A stretch of DNA of 64,000 nt from positions 1 to 64,000 of the forward strand of contig CAMHDS010000005.1 in assembly GCA_946183925.1 (NCBI GenBank), given 5' to 3'. Below are positions 8,562 to 19,086 of this stretch, piece by piece. Both the position numbers and the translations under genes were made by a program. The stretch is from an uncultured Fibrobacter sp. GTDB lineage: Bacteria > Fibrobacterota > Fibrobacteria > Fibrobacterales > Fibrobacteraceae. Every line of letters starts with the position of its first letter. The stretch's first letter is position 1. Below the pieces are notes generated by a model. That model was not told the DNA's origin, did not search any database, and saw nothing but the letters and a program-made list of their open reading frames with translations.

Positions 8562-9419
8562 CTAACCCCTAATAGCAGCTTTCCTCTGCCGCACAATCAG
8601 CACGATGAGCCAAATGAGGCCGGTCAAAATCATGAGGCTGCACAGCGTCTGGCCGCGGCTCATGCCGAACAGGTCCACGCGTCCAATGTGGGCGTCGGGC
8701 ATGCGGAAAAACTCGATGAAGAACCGTGCGGTGCCGTAGCCTATCAGGTACAGGCAGGGCATCTTGTCGTGGAGTACAGGAATGCGGCGCAGGTTGTAGA
8801 GCGCTACGAACAAAAGAACGCCTTCGAAGAGCATTTCGTAGAGCTGGCTCGGGTGGTGGAGCACCGGCGGGCTCACCAGGCTGTCCTTTGCCAGCGGGAA
8901 CCACATGCCGATGGGGCTGGTGGTCACTTCGCCAAAGAGCTCCCCGTTGATGAAGTTCCCCCAGCGGCCCCAGGTGTAGGCGAGGGGCGCCAGCAGAAAG
9001 CACAGGTTCAGGGTTTTCCACAGGTCCATCTTGTTGCGCCTGATGCCGATGATGGTGAAGACGGTGCCAAGGATTAGCCCCCCGTGGTAGCTCATGCCCG
9101 AAATGCCCACGAAATGCCCGTTGCTCATGGGAATAAGGATTTCGGTGGGGTTGGCGAGGTAGTAGTCCGCCTTGTAGAAAAACACGTAGCCAAGGCGCGC
9201 CCCGATGATGATGCCCGCGATAATCCAGGTGAAAAGGCTGTCGAACTGTTCCTTGGTGTAGCCCAGGTTTTCTTTCTTGTTGATGTGGGTCAGGGTCAGG
9301 TAGCCCGTGACGAAGGCGAAAATGTACATGATGCCGTACCAGCGCACGGGGAAACTCCCCAGCGTGAATGCGGTTCCGTCAAAATACGTGGGAATCAGGT
9401 TCCACCAGGATAAATCCAT
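8562..9419 (-). CDS. lgt: Prolipoprotein diacylglyceryl transferase
   Basis: GISGMSYHGGLIL, RWGNFINGELFG, HPSQLYEMLFEG motifs of Lgt. Confidence 0.9.
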   Translation of the reverse strand: MDLSWWNLIPTYFDGTAFTLGSFPVRWYGIMYIFAFVTGYLTLTHINKKENLGYTKEQFDSLFTWIIAGIIIGARLGYVFFYKADYYLANPTEILIPMSNGHFVGISGMSYHGGLILGTVFTIIGIRRNKMDLWKTLNLCFLLAPLAYTWGRWGNFINGELFGEVTTSPIGMWFPLAKDSLVSPPVLHHPSQLYEMLFEGVLLFVALYNLRRIPVLHDKMPCLYLIGYGTARFFIEFFRMPDAHIGRVDLFGMSRGQTLCSLMILTGLIWLIVLIVRQRKAAIRG

Positions 9420-9420
9420 G

Positions 9421-10812
9421 TTACTTTCCTTTCTTGGTGTTCAAATTCTGGTGCGCCCAGTAGTTCATGATCATGGCGGCCACCTGGGTGGCGGGCTGGC
9501 TGCGGACCTTCTGCAGGTCGTGAATCTGCAAGATGACCACCACGATGGCTTTCTTGGGGTCTTCCTTGGACTGGGCGAATCCCTTGAACCATTCGTAGCG
9601 TCCGTAGGGGTCGTGCCCGTCCAGGGAGCCGGTCTTTCCGCCGATGTCCAGGGCGTTGTAGTTCTTGCGGGCCATGTTCCGGGTGGAAATTTGCTTGCGG
9701 GCCGTTCCGTTTGTGATGGAGCGGATCATGGCCTGCCTAAGCCCGTAGTAGGTGTTCTCGCTGAAGGAACCTGCGTTCAGGGCGATGCGGTTCTTGGGAG
9801 CGTAGGGCGCGAGGTTTTCGGCCCAGGGGATTTCAAGAGGTTTCTTTGCGAGAATCGCCCGAACCTGTGCCGCCGCCAAAAGCGGGGTGAGGGTGGTGGA
9901 TTCCGTAAAGCCGCAGCTTACCTCGGCAAGTCCGTAGCCGCTGTCGGGCGGCGTGTAGCTGGAACGCCCCGGGATGCCGCTTGGGAAGTTGGTGTTGTAG
10001 CCCAGTTTCTTGGCTGCTTCTTTCAGTCTGCCTGCGCCAACGTTCAGGCCTATGAGGGCGAGAGGCGGGTTTGCGGACATGGCATAGGCGTCTTGCAGCT
10101 CGATGGTGGGGCCCGTGTAGTTCTCCTTGACCCGTAACTGGTTCTTGTACAGCGTGTGGTAAGAGCCGATCATGGGGATGGGGGTGTTCAGGGTGTAGCG
10201 CTTGCTGTCCATGGCGGCGGCGATGGTGATGGTCTTTGCCAGGGAGGCTGCGGGGAAGGTGTTCTTCACGAAAAAGTCCGGGGTGCTCTGGACCTTTTCG
10301 TCTTTGCGTTCGCCCCAGGCGATAATCTCGTTGGTCTGCACGTCCACCACCAAGATGACGCCGTACATGGGCTTGAATCGGCGGAGCATATTGTCGATTT
10401 TTTCGGCCAGGAACACGTTTTTCTGGGCCTTGATGTGGGTGGAGTCGATGACCTCGATTTCGGGGGGAACCTCGGGGGTGACCGCCGCGGTGATGGCGGC
10501 CTGGGCGTTGGCCATGTCTTCGGCCTTCTGCTCGGCGGGGGTCAGGGGCGAACCTTCGGCCATGGCGGTTTCGATGTCCCTTGCTCCGGAATCGCTTGCG
10601 GCGCTGTCGTTGACTGGATTACTGGCGGTGTTGCCTGCGGAGTCGGCGGCAACGAGGGGTGCTTCCGGCGCTTCGGGGAGCTTTGCGACATCTTCTTTTT
10701 TGCCGCCTCCGAAAATGCAGGAGCCTATCATGAAACATAGGGTCGCGAATATCCCTAGGGCGATAATGCGGTTGCGGAGCCGTTGGGCGTAGGGCAGGGG
10801 TTGAATGGGCAT
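9421..10812 (-). CDS. Penicillin-binding-protein transpeptidase domain protein
   Basis: ASLAKTI (SxxK), SANPP and GGKTGSLDG (KTG) motifs; N-terminal TM segment. Confidence 0.75.
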   Translation of the reverse strand: MPIQPLPYAQRLRNRIIALGIFATLCFMIGSCIFGGGKKEDVAKLPEAPEAPLVAADSAGNTASNPVNDSAASDSGARDIETAMAEGSPLTPAEQKAEDMANAQAAITAAVTPEVPPEIEVIDSTHIKAQKNVFLAEKIDNMLRRFKPMYGVILVVDVQTNEIIAWGERKDEKVQSTPDFFVKNTFPAASLAKTITIAAAMDSKRYTLNTPIPMIGSYHTLYKNQLRVKENYTGPTIELQDAYAMSANPPLALIGLNVGAGRLKEAAKKLGYNTNFPSGIPGRSSYTPPDSGYGLAEVSCGFTESTTLTPLLAAAQVRAILAKKPLEIPWAENLAPYAPKNRIALNAGSFSENTYYGLRQAMIRSITNGTARKQISTRNMARKNYNALDIGGKTGSLDGHDPYGRYEWFKGFAQSKEDPKKAIVVVILQIHDLQKVRSQPATQVAAMIMNYWAHQNLNTKKGK

Positions 10813-10815
10813 CTG

Positions 10816-11397
10816 TTAAAGGGATTCCTTGAAGATGGTCTTGCGGTAGTAGGCCAGTTCGGCGATGCTTTCCCGGATGTCGTCCAGGGCCTGGTGCTTC
10901 TCTTGCTTCTTGAATTCGGGCAGGTTCGGGTACCAGCGGAAGGTCAGTTCCTTGATGGAACTGACGTCGATGTTCCTGTAGTTCAGCCAGCCCGTTACCT
11001 TGGGCATGTACTTGTACATGAACCTGCGGTCCTGCGTGATGGAGTTTCCGCAGAGCACGTTCAGTTTCTCCTGGGTGAAGGGCTTGATAAAGTCCAGGGT
11101 CATCTGGTCGGCATCGGCAATGGAAAAGCGGGATTTGCGGCAACGGTCGATAAGCCCGCTCTGCTTGTGGTGCTTGGAGTTCCACTCGTCCATGCCGTTG
11201 AAGATGTTTTCGGTCTGGTAGATGGCAAGCACCGGGCCTTCGGCGAGAATGTTCAGGTTCGGGTCGGTCACGATGGTGGCCACTTCGAGGATTACGTCTT
11301 TTTCGGGGTAGAGCCCCGACATTTCCAGGTCCATCCACACCAGGTTCGGTGCGCTTTTAATCTTTGCCATAACGGTGCTAAATCTAGTTTTTTTCAA
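10816..11397 (-). CDS. orn: Oligoribonuclease
   Basis: LVWMDLEMSGLYPEKDVILEVATIVTD...; real start may be the internal MAKIKSAPNLVW. Confidence 0.9.
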   Translation of the reverse strand: MKKTRFSTVMAKIKSAPNLVWMDLEMSGLYPEKDVILEVATIVTDPNLNILAEGPVLAIYQTENIFNGMDEWNSKHHKQSGLIDRCRKSRFSIADADQMTLDFIKPFTQEKLNVLCGNSITQDRRFMYKYMPKVTGWLNYRNIDVSSIKELTFRWYPNLPEFKKQEKHQALDDIRESIAELAYYRKTIFKESL

Positions 11398-11542
11398 AAA
11401 GCTGAGAGCGGGTTATGAGCCAATGTTATCTTTTTATCGTAATTTTCTGCCGTTCCGTCAAATGATAAATAAAACCATTTAATGTAAGTTTTTTATTTTC
11501 TATATTAGCTCGCGTTAATTTGTTACACCAATAGGAGCAATT

Positions 11543-12772
11543 ATGGAAGACGTGGTAATCACTGGTATGGGTTGTGTTTCTGCACTTGGCAACAGCCCCG
11601 ATGTGCTTTGGGATAATCTTTTGCAGGGAAAGTCTGGCGTAGCCCTTATCGACCGTTTCGATACAAGCGCCCTCCCCATCAAGATTGCCGCTGCCGTCAA
11701 GGAATTTGACGGTTCTGAATTTTTCAGTGCCCGTGACCAGTCCCGTTTTTCCAAGTGCATCCAGTATGCCGTCTATTCCGCCTACAAGGCCCTGGCCAAC
11801 GCGGGGATTGACCCCAAGGCCGAAGACCCTTCCCGTTCTGGCGTGATTATCGGTGCGGGCATCGGCGGCATGAACTGCTATACCGAAAACGCTGTGACCT
11901 GGGGAACCCGCGGTCCTAACCGCGTGTCTCCCTTCTTTATCCCCATGTCCATTACCAACATGCCCGCCGGCGAAGTTTCTAACCGTACCGGTTGGATGGG
12001 TCCCTGCTTTGCTGTGGTTTCGGCCTGTGCAACTTCTAACCATTCCATCGCCGCCGCCTACGACGCTATCCGTCTGGGTCGTGCCGACATCATGCTGGCT
12101 GGCGGTACCGACGAGACGGTGAACCCGCTGGCCTTGGCTGGCTTTACCAACATGCATGCCCTGAGCAAGCGCAACGACGACCCCGAAACGGCATCCCGCC
12201 CCTTCGACAAGGACCGTGATGGCTTTGTGATGGGTGAAGGTTCCGGCATTCTGGTGCTTGAAAGCCTCTCTCACGCCAAGAAGCGCGGCGCCAACATTCT
12301 GGCCCGTATCGCAGGCGTTGGCATGAGTGCCGATGCCCACCACATGTCCGCCCCCCGCGAAGACGGCGAAGGCGTGCGTCTCGCTATCGAGATGGCGCTC
12401 CGCGATGCAGGAATTTCTCCGAACGACGTGGGCTACGTGAACACCCACGGCACTTCTACTCCTCTTGGCGACGTGGCTGAATGTTCCGCCCTGGAAAAGG
12501 TGTTTGGTGCCCGCGACAGCCTGAAGGTGAACTCCTCCAAGTGCATGATCGGGCATGCCCTGGGTGCCGCCGGCGCTCTCGAGGCTATTATTACCGTGAA
12601 GTCCCTGCAGAACCAGATGGTTCATGCTACGAGGAACGTGTTCAACCAGGACGAGCGCATCCATCTGGACGTGTGCGCAAACAAGAACACCAGTCACGAC
12701 TTCAAGTACGCCCTGTCCGACGGCTTTGGCTTTGGCGGCCAGAACAGCGTGCTTTTGCTTGCCCGCGACTAG
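11543..12772 (+). CDS. fabF: 3-oxoacyl-[ACP] synthase II
   Basis: VVITGMGCVSALGNSPDVLWDNLLQGKSGV; VVSACATSNHSIAAAYDAIRLGRADIMLAGG; NTHGTSTPLGD. Confidence 0.92.
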   Translation: MEDVVITGMGCVSALGNSPDVLWDNLLQGKSGVALIDRFDTSALPIKIAAAVKEFDGSEFFSARDQSRFSKCIQYAVYSAYKALANAGIDPKAEDPSRSGVIIGAGIGGMNCYTENAVTWGTRGPNRVSPFFIPMSITNMPAGEVSNRTGWMGPCFAVVSACATSNHSIAAAYDAIRLGRADIMLAGGTDETVNPLALAGFTNMHALSKRNDDPETASRPFDKDRDGFVMGEGSGILVLESLSHAKKRGANILARIAGVGMSADAHHMSAPREDGEGVRLAIEMALRDAGISPNDVGYVNTHGTSTPLGDVAECSALEKVFGARDSLKVNSSKCMIGHALGAAGALEAIITVKSLQNQMVHATRNVFNQDERIHLDVCANKNTSHDFKYALSDGFGFGGQNSVLLLARD

Positions 12773-12793
12773 TCTTTTTCTATCTTTGCTGGC

Positions 12794-13753
12794 GTGAATT
12801 TTGCAATGCGAAAAATTCTCGCTGTGTTAGTGCTTGCGCTGGTGTGCCTTGTGCAGCCTTCGCTGTCGGCTCCCTACGATCCGCCCACTTGGCGCGATTC
12901 CACTTGGGACTACCGCAGCGAAGATTCCACGGACCTGGCAGGAGAAGTTTCCTGGCTCAAGGTAGGGGGTGTTGCGTCCCTGACGCTCATTGCCTACGGT
13001 GCCGCCTACTGGCTGGTGTTCGACAAGGGCTGGTGGGACGAGCAGGGCAACCATTTCCATTTCGAGAACGATTTTGACTACGCCCTGAACCTGGACAAGT
13101 TCGGTCATTTCGCCTCGGGCGTGGTCATGGGCGAACTCTTTTACGAGGGGTATCGCTGGGCAGGTGCTACGGAGTTCCAGTCCTACCTGTTTGCTGGGCT
13201 TTCCGCCATGATGACCCACATCGCCATCGATGTGAAAGACGCCTATTCTCCGGAGTGGGGCTTCAGTATCTTTGACGTACTCTCCGGGACGTTGGGCGGT
13301 TTCTTGCCCATGGCGGAGCGATACGTACCCTTGTTCAAGTACGTGGACCTTAAGTGGAGCTACTGGATTAACAGCAGGGCCTATTACGACCAGGGCAAGA
13401 TAGACGGAAAAAACCATACGTGCGTTTTTACCGACGACTATGTGAACCAGACTTTCTGGGCGTCCTTCAAGATTTATCGCATGTTGCCGGCAGGGGCCCG
13501 CGCCTATTACCCAAGCTGGCTTGCCATTGCGGCAGGCCTTAGTATTGACGATGGGGTCTTTTTGCACAACAAGGAGATTACCCCCCACAGGGAAGTGTAT
13601 ATCGCCCTGGACTACGACTTGGAGGCATTCCGCCCCCAAAGCCGCATGGCCCGCACCCTGATAAAGAGCCTGAATTATTTCAAATTGCCGGCTCCGGCGG
13701 TGCAAGTTTATCCTGAATTTCACTGGTTCTTGCTGTACCCGATTAAATTTTAG
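12794..13753 (+). CDS. DUF2279-like predicted periplasmic/membrane protein
   Basis: Signal-like N-terminus; NLDKFGHFASGVVMGELFYEGYRWAG...DVKDAYSPEWGFSIFD resembles DUF2279/YfiM. Confidence 0.55.
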   Translation: MNFAMRKILAVLVLALVCLVQPSLSAPYDPPTWRDSTWDYRSEDSTDLAGEVSWLKVGGVASLTLIAYGAAYWLVFDKGWWDEQGNHFHFENDFDYALNLDKFGHFASGVVMGELFYEGYRWAGATEFQSYLFAGLSAMMTHIAIDVKDAYSPEWGFSIFDVLSGTLGGFLPMAERYVPLFKYVDLKWSYWINSRAYYDQGKIDGKNHTCVFTDDYVNQTFWASFKIYRMLPAGARAYYPSWLAIAAGLSIDDGVFLHNKEITPHREVYIALDYDLEAFRPQSRMARTLIKSLNYFKLPAPAVQVYPEFHWFLLYPIKF

Positions 13754-13804
13754 CCTGCGGTCGCATATTTGACTGCATTTTTCTGTATAAATCCTATATT
13801 TTGA

Positions 13805-15316
13805 GTGATGCGTAAAAAGCACCAAATACGGTTATTCATGACCGTGTTGTTTGTTGTAATCGGAACCTCGGGGGCAGCCCCTGTGGTGGGTTCTGAACGT
13901 ACCCGGAATTTGCAGGGTCTGGAACATTCCCCCATACTCATGGAGTACCACAGGCAGACCGTGGGGGAGGACCGTCAGTTCTTTACCTACCCCAGGCGTG
14001 ATTACGGATTTATCCGGAACTTTACCCGTGCAGAATCCGGCGCAATGATGTTCATGGCCGATACCACCGGCGAGTTCTTTGGCAAGAGCCACAGTTTCGG
14101 TGTGGCTGCGTCCCCGGTGTTCGGGGCGGAATACTGCGGTAGTGAATTTCTGGGCGATACCCTGTGGCCCTCTTTTGACGGGGGCATTTACCTGCGGGGT
14201 TACGCCGACTCCCTGGATTTTGACCTGGATGCCCGCATGTATGCCGGCGAGCATTCCGCCAAGAAGCCCAAGAGTTTCGACGGCGAGGTCTTTGACGTGC
14301 AGACCAAGGAAGGCAACGCCGGTGCTGACTACGTGAGCTATTCCCGCTACAGGGCACACATGGCCCTGAACTATGCCTGGGCAAGGCTGCAGCTGGCCCG
14401 TGACGTACTCCACTGGGGACCGGGCTATTACAATAACCTTTCCCTGAACCAGTTCGCCTTGCCCTACAACATGCTCTCCCTGGACCTGACCTTTGGCCCC
14501 CTGCGAGTGTTCAGCGTGTATGCCGATTTGCGGGTGGACAGCTGGAGTTACAGCAGGAACAACCTGAACGACCGGAACCTGTATGCCCACCGCTACGAAC
14601 TGGCCTTGGGGAACTTGACTATCGGCATGAGCGAAATCCAGGTGCTATACAACGAGAACAAGCCCTGGCTCTTTGTGCCCATCGCTCCGCTTTTTATTGA
14701 AAAAGGCAACTACACCGAGCGAGTAAATAACGGGGCACTGGCCCTGGACATGAACTACCGCCTGTTCAGTGCAGTCCGCTTTTACGGAGAATTTTTCTTG
14801 GACGACCTGGAATCTCCCAATGCGATTTACGAGAACAAGTACAGCAACAACCGTTGGGCGGGTATGTTGGGCCTGCAGGCGGGACACGACTTTTACATCG
14901 GGCAAAGGCGTCTCAGCGCAGGCACCATTGCCGAAATTGCCCGTGTGGAACCCTACACCTATTGCCATTACGATACTGCCCATGCGCAGCTTGCAAACTT
15001 GGGAGCCCCTCTTGGGAACCCCAACGGCCCCAACAGCCTGGCGGTGGACTGGACGATGTATGCTCAAATAGGGCTTGGTTCCCTTGGACAGCTTTTTGCG
15101 GGCGTACATCAGAAATGGCTGTGGAAGGGAACCGATGCAGGCAGTGGCATCGAGGACCCTTACAAGACGGTGCGCAAGCGCTTTGCCCATGGTGCACCCA
15201 TGGCGTACACCGTGGCACCGGCTCTCGGGTACAACGGACGGTTTGTTGGCTTTTCAGGAGAATTGACCTTAGGCGACACCCGCGCTGCGGATGTCAGGAT
15301 TTCATTCATGTGGTAG
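13805..15316 (+). CDS. Wzi-like outer-membrane beta-barrel (capsule assembly family)
   Basis: LARDVLHWGPGYYNNLSLNQFALPYNMLSLDLTFGPLRVFSVYADL; adjacent to a CapD/WbpM-type dehydratase. Confidence 0.55.
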   Translation: MMRKKHQIRLFMTVLFVVIGTSGAAPVVGSERTRNLQGLEHSPILMEYHRQTVGEDRQFFTYPRRDYGFIRNFTRAESGAMMFMADTTGEFFGKSHSFGVAASPVFGAEYCGSEFLGDTLWPSFDGGIYLRGYADSLDFDLDARMYAGEHSAKKPKSFDGEVFDVQTKEGNAGADYVSYSRYRAHMALNYAWARLQLARDVLHWGPGYYNNLSLNQFALPYNMLSLDLTFGPLRVFSVYADLRVDSWSYSRNNLNDRNLYAHRYELALGNLTIGMSEIQVLYNENKPWLFVPIAPLFIEKGNYTERVNNGALALDMNYRLFSAVRFYGEFFLDDLESPNAIYENKYSNNRWAGMLGLQAGHDFYIGQRRLSAGTIAEIARVEPYTYCHYDTAHAQLANLGAPLGNPNGPNSLAVDWTMYAQIGLGSLGQLFAGVHQKWLWKGTDAGSGIEDPYKTVRKRFAHGAPMAYTVAPALGYNGRFVGFSGELTLGDTRAADVRISFMW

Positions 15317-15319
15317 ATT

Positions 15320-17296
15320 ATGGCGGATTTTAAAGAGAGAATCAAGGAGAGCGGGCATTTCAAGGCGCTGATGAACAGCTTTCGGTTGCGTAAGCGTGTA
15401 CTTGCCTTGGCCGATGCCTTTGTGGTGGCGGTGTCGGCTTTGATTGCCAACTACCCGCTGCCCCTTTTCGCCGAACGCATTGGTCGCCCGGATCTGTTTG
15501 TCATTATTATCACCAGCATTATCTCTTGTTTTGGAAGCCTCCTGTTCTTTGGTGCCTATAACAAACTGTGGCGCTATTTCAGCAAGCGTGATTACCTGAG
15601 TTGCGTCAAGGGAATTGTCGTGGGTATTGCTGTGGCGTACGGCCTGGTGTACCTGTTCCACAAGGACTTGTTCTGGGAATTTGCCTTGCTCCATGCTCTT
15701 GTCGCCGTAGTGGGGGTTTCCCTGTTCCGTTACTTGTTCCGCAGGACTTTTGTGTCATTGGTTTCTACGGGAATGCATGAGGCCGAACGTAAGCGCACCA
15801 TGATTATTGGTGCGGGAAACGCAGCTCAGCTTTTGTTAAATGAAATTCGTAATAACCAGACTGATGCAAGCCATGGGGAGAGTACTGGTTCTGCTAAGAA
15901 TATTAATCCGGTCTGCTTGATCGATGACGACCGCTATAAGATTGGCAAGCCTTTTGGTGGCGTGTTGGTTGCTGGAACCACGTCGGATATTCCCAAGGTG
16001 GTCAAGGAACTCCGGATAGAGCAAATAATCTTCGCTATCCCTAGCTGCCCTCCTAAAGACAGACAAACCATTCTGGATATTTGCGGCAAGACGGGCCTCC
16101 CCGTAAAGGTGTTGCCCTTTATCGGAAGCTTGTTGGATACATCTGCGGTAGGAACCGGTGCTACAAGCTTTGTAAGCCAGATTCGTGACATCAAGGTGGA
16201 GGATTTGCTAGGACGTGAACCCATCAAGTTCAACAATTCTGAAATTCGCGAGTTCATTGAGGGTAAAGTCTGCATGGTTACCGGCGGTGGTGGCAGCATC
16301 GGTAGCGAACTGGTGCGCCAGATTGCAAAGTACAGGCCCAAGCAGGTGATTATCGTGGATATCTACGAGAACAATGCCTACGAAATCCAGCAGGAACTGG
16401 TGATGGAGTATGGCGACCGACTGAACCTGGTAACATTGATTGCCAGCGTGCGCGACTATTTCCGCATGAACCAGATTTTCAAAAAATATGAGCCCCAGGT
16501 GGTGTTCCATGCGGCGGCCCACAAGCACGTGCCCCTGATGGAAAATAACCCCATGGAAGCCATCAAGAACAACGTGGTGGGCACTTTCAACATGGCCACG
16601 CTTTCCTTGCTGCATAACGTGAAAAAGTTCGTGATGATTAGCACCGACAAGGCCGTGAACCCCACTAACGTGATGGGGGCGAGCAAGCGCTGTTGCGAAA
16701 TGATTGTCCAGTTCTTTTCGCAACAGAAGGACTGCAAGACCGAATTCGTGACCACCCGCTTTGGAAATGTGCTGGGGAGCAACGGCTCCGTGATTCCCCT
16801 GTTCAAGCACCAGATTGAGCAGGGCAAGCCTGTGACGGTGACACACCCTGACATTATCCGCTACTTTATGACTATTCCGGAGGCGGTGAACTTGGTGCTA
16901 GAGGCGGCAAGCTTTGCTCACGGTGGCGAGATTTTTGTGCTGGATATGGGCCAGCCCGTGAAGATTGTGACCCTGGCCGAAAACCTAATTCGCATGTATG
17001 GCAAGGTGCCTTACAAGGATGTGGAAATCAAGTTCACGGGACTACGACCTGGAGAAAAACTGCTCGAAGAATTGCTGATGAACGAAGAGGGCTTGCAGAA
17101 AACCAAGAACAAGCTCATCTATATCGGAAAGCAGATAGAGATTGATGCCGATACCTTTATCAATGAACTGTGGACTTTGAAGAATGCTGCCCAGGAAAAC
17201 GACGACAAGACCGCCATTTCCGCTCTGCACCACATTGTACCCACCTTCACTACGCCCGAAGAATTCAACAAGACGGTAAGGATGCCGAAGGTGTAG
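15320..17296 (+). CDS. Membrane-anchored nucleoside-diphosphate-sugar 4,6-dehydratase (CapD/WbpM/PglF-like)
   Basis: N-terminal TM helices; MVTGGGGSIGSELVRQI; STDKAVNPTNVMGASKR; FVTTRFGNVLGSNGSV. Confidence 0.9.
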   Translation: MADFKERIKESGHFKALMNSFRLRKRVLALADAFVVAVSALIANYPLPLFAERIGRPDLFVIIITSIISCFGSLLFFGAYNKLWRYFSKRDYLSCVKGIVVGIAVAYGLVYLFHKDLFWEFALLHALVAVVGVSLFRYLFRRTFVSLVSTGMHEAERKRTMIIGAGNAAQLLLNEIRNNQTDASHGESTGSAKNINPVCLIDDDRYKIGKPFGGVLVAGTTSDIPKVVKELRIEQIIFAIPSCPPKDRQTILDICGKTGLPVKVLPFIGSLLDTSAVGTGATSFVSQIRDIKVEDLLGREPIKFNNSEIREFIEGKVCMVTGGGGSIGSELVRQIAKYRPKQVIIVDIYENNAYEIQQELVMEYGDRLNLVTLIASVRDYFRMNQIFKKYEPQVVFHAAAHKHVPLMENNPMEAIKNNVVGTFNMATLSLLHNVKKFVMISTDKAVNPTNVMGASKRCCEMIVQFFSQQKDCKTEFVTTRFGNVLGSNGSVIPLFKHQIEQGKPVTVTHPDIIRYFMTIPEAVNLVLEAASFAHGGEIFVLDMGQPVKIVTLAENLIRMYGKVPYKDVEIKFTGLRPGEKLLEELLMNEEGLQKTKNKLIYIGKQIEIDADTFINELWTLKNAAQENDDKTAISALHHIVPTFTTPEEFNKTVRMPKV

Positions 17297-17331
17297 ATTT
17301 TGGCGGGTGTCGCCGATCAGAGGAGAATGCT

Positions 17332-18531
17332 ATGAACTGGAAAATAAAAATTCTTGTTTCTTTCGCTATGGCCCTGTTCCTTGAGGCCTGCGGCGATTCG
17401 TCCAGTTCTTCTAGTGATGAGGACCAGGTGCTGCTCAGCACCACCGTCAAGAAAGACGGTATCGACATGCTGAGCTTTGGTAGCCTGAATCTGGACGTGG
17501 CGGCGGATTCGTTCCTTGCGGTATTTGAACTGGGGGACATTGTAACGGTGATGGTGGACGGTTACGACACCCTGGAAGTTCCCGTTGTGCCGGACTACGA
17601 CGCCGTTTCTCCTGGGGAACTGTTGCTGCGCGTAGTGTCGGGCAAGCCCCACGTGACCTTGGGCATCAACTTTGGGCAGCTTGCCGTAGCCTTTGGCATT
17701 GCGGAAAACGCCCCCGAAGGTTCGGAATACCCTTACCGGTTGAAGAATGTTAAGTTGCCAATCCAGGTGAACGTCTCCCTGAAGGATAAGGACGGCTTCA
17801 AGGAAAACCTTGAAATGCTGGAATACCAGAACTACGGGCTGGTCATTGAAAACTACCCGGACTTGTCTGTGGCAGATTTTGCCAACTTCAGGGAAATTAC
17901 CACCACGGGAATGGGGAAGGGTGTGCTCTATCGTTCCTCTAGCCCCATTGACCCGGTGGATGGCCGCAACACCTACGCGGATTCCCTGGCCAAGGCGGCC
18001 AAGGTGGCAACCTTCGTCAACCTGACGGACACGGACAAGGGAGCTAGGGCCTACGAGGGCTTTGACAAGTCCTACTACGCTACACAGAAGGTGGTTTACC
18101 TGTCGTTGCCGGCGTCGTTCACCACCAAACTTTTCAAGGAAGGTCTGGTAAAGGGACTCCGATTCATGATAGAAAATGAAGCCCCCTATCTGGTGCATTG
18201 CCAGATGGGCAAGGACCGTGCCGGATTCGTGAGTGCCATGCTGGAAGCCCTGATGGGGGCTTCTGCCGAAGAGGTGGAGAAGGACTATGTGAAGACCTAC
18301 GACAACTACTACAATGTGGTGCACGGCAAGCAACAGCGCCTTACGGAGTCGCAGCTGGACTGGTTCCAGGCCCTGATTGTCCGCAACATGAAAATGGCCT
18401 ATAGTGATGCGTGTGTGGATATTGAGGACTTTGAAAAAGTTGACCTAGCTAAGGCTACGGAACAGTACCTGGAAAAGTTGGGACTGTCCAAAAAAGAGAT
18501 AGCGGACCTGAAGGAAAAACTGTCTAAGTAA
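17332..18531 (+). CDS. Tyrosine phosphatase family lipoprotein
   Basis: Lipobox LEAC; VLYRSSSPIDP and VHCQMGKDRAGF (CX5R P-loop). Start at MNWKIKILVSFAMALFLEACG. Confidence 0.75.
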   Translation: MNWKIKILVSFAMALFLEACGDSSSSSSDEDQVLLSTTVKKDGIDMLSFGSLNLDVAADSFLAVFELGDIVTVMVDGYDTLEVPVVPDYDAVSPGELLLRVVSGKPHVTLGINFGQLAVAFGIAENAPEGSEYPYRLKNVKLPIQVNVSLKDKDGFKENLEMLEYQNYGLVIENYPDLSVADFANFREITTTGMGKGVLYRSSSPIDPVDGRNTYADSLAKAAKVATFVNLTDTDKGARAYEGFDKSYYATQKVVYLSLPASFTTKLFKEGLVKGLRFMIENEAPYLVHCQMGKDRAGFVSAMLEALMGASAEEVEKDYVKTYDNYYNVVHGKQQRLTESQLDWFQALIVRNMKMAYSDACVDIEDFEKVDLAKATEQYLEKLGLSKKEIADLKEKLSK

Positions 18532-18535
18532 CAGT

Positions 18536-19057
18536 CTATTTGCCTTGCTCGTCTTCGGCGCGTAAGCGTTCAGCCTCTTCGACGCTGATGGTGCGCCCTT
18601 CGCAAATGTAGGCTTTCAATGTTCCGTCCGCTTTGAGCTGTTTCATGTCGCAGGTCTCTGCGATTTCACGGGATGTTTCAAGCGATGCGTTCCATTGCGA
18701 TACGAAAATATCGGAGTTTTCACCATATTTATTTTTCGCTTTTTCTGCTAGGGCGAGTTGGTCAATAATTTCTTGCTCACAGTTTGAATAGTTGGTGCTT
18801 GCCTTTGTATCTGTATTCGTTTGTAGTTCAAAGACTGGTTGGCAACCTGTAGGGGTTAAGTCTTGGAATGGTCCACTATTGGAATCGTCGGGAGTACCAT
18901 AGGTACAGGCAAATGCCTGGAGCGATAACGACGAGGCGATGATGCTTGTGAGGCTATAACGGCGGCTCCAGAATACGGCAACGATCCAGAGATAAACCTT
19001 TCGAAGAATCCTGCTCATAGAGATACGCCCCCTTTGTCCGTTAAATATAGAAACCAT
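18536..19057 (-). CDS. Hypothetical protein
   Basis: Intact ORF with hydrophobic N-terminus; convergent with the preceding gene. Confidence 0.5.
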   Translation of the reverse strand: MVSIFNGQRGRISMSRILRKVYLWIVAVFWSRRYSLTSIIASSLSLQAFACTYGTPDDSNSGPFQDLTPTGCQPVFELQTNTDTKASTNYSNCEQEIIDQLALAEKAKNKYGENSDIFVSQWNASLETSREIAETCDMKQLKADGTLKAYICEGRTISVEEAERLRAEDEQGK

Positions 19058-19086
19058 TTTTTGTTATATTGAGTCGTGGAGGAAAA

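Noticed and set aside
11426-12697. 423-aa minus-strand ORF antisense to fabF
   Set aside because: Mirror of a highly conserved gene; no recognisable motifs.
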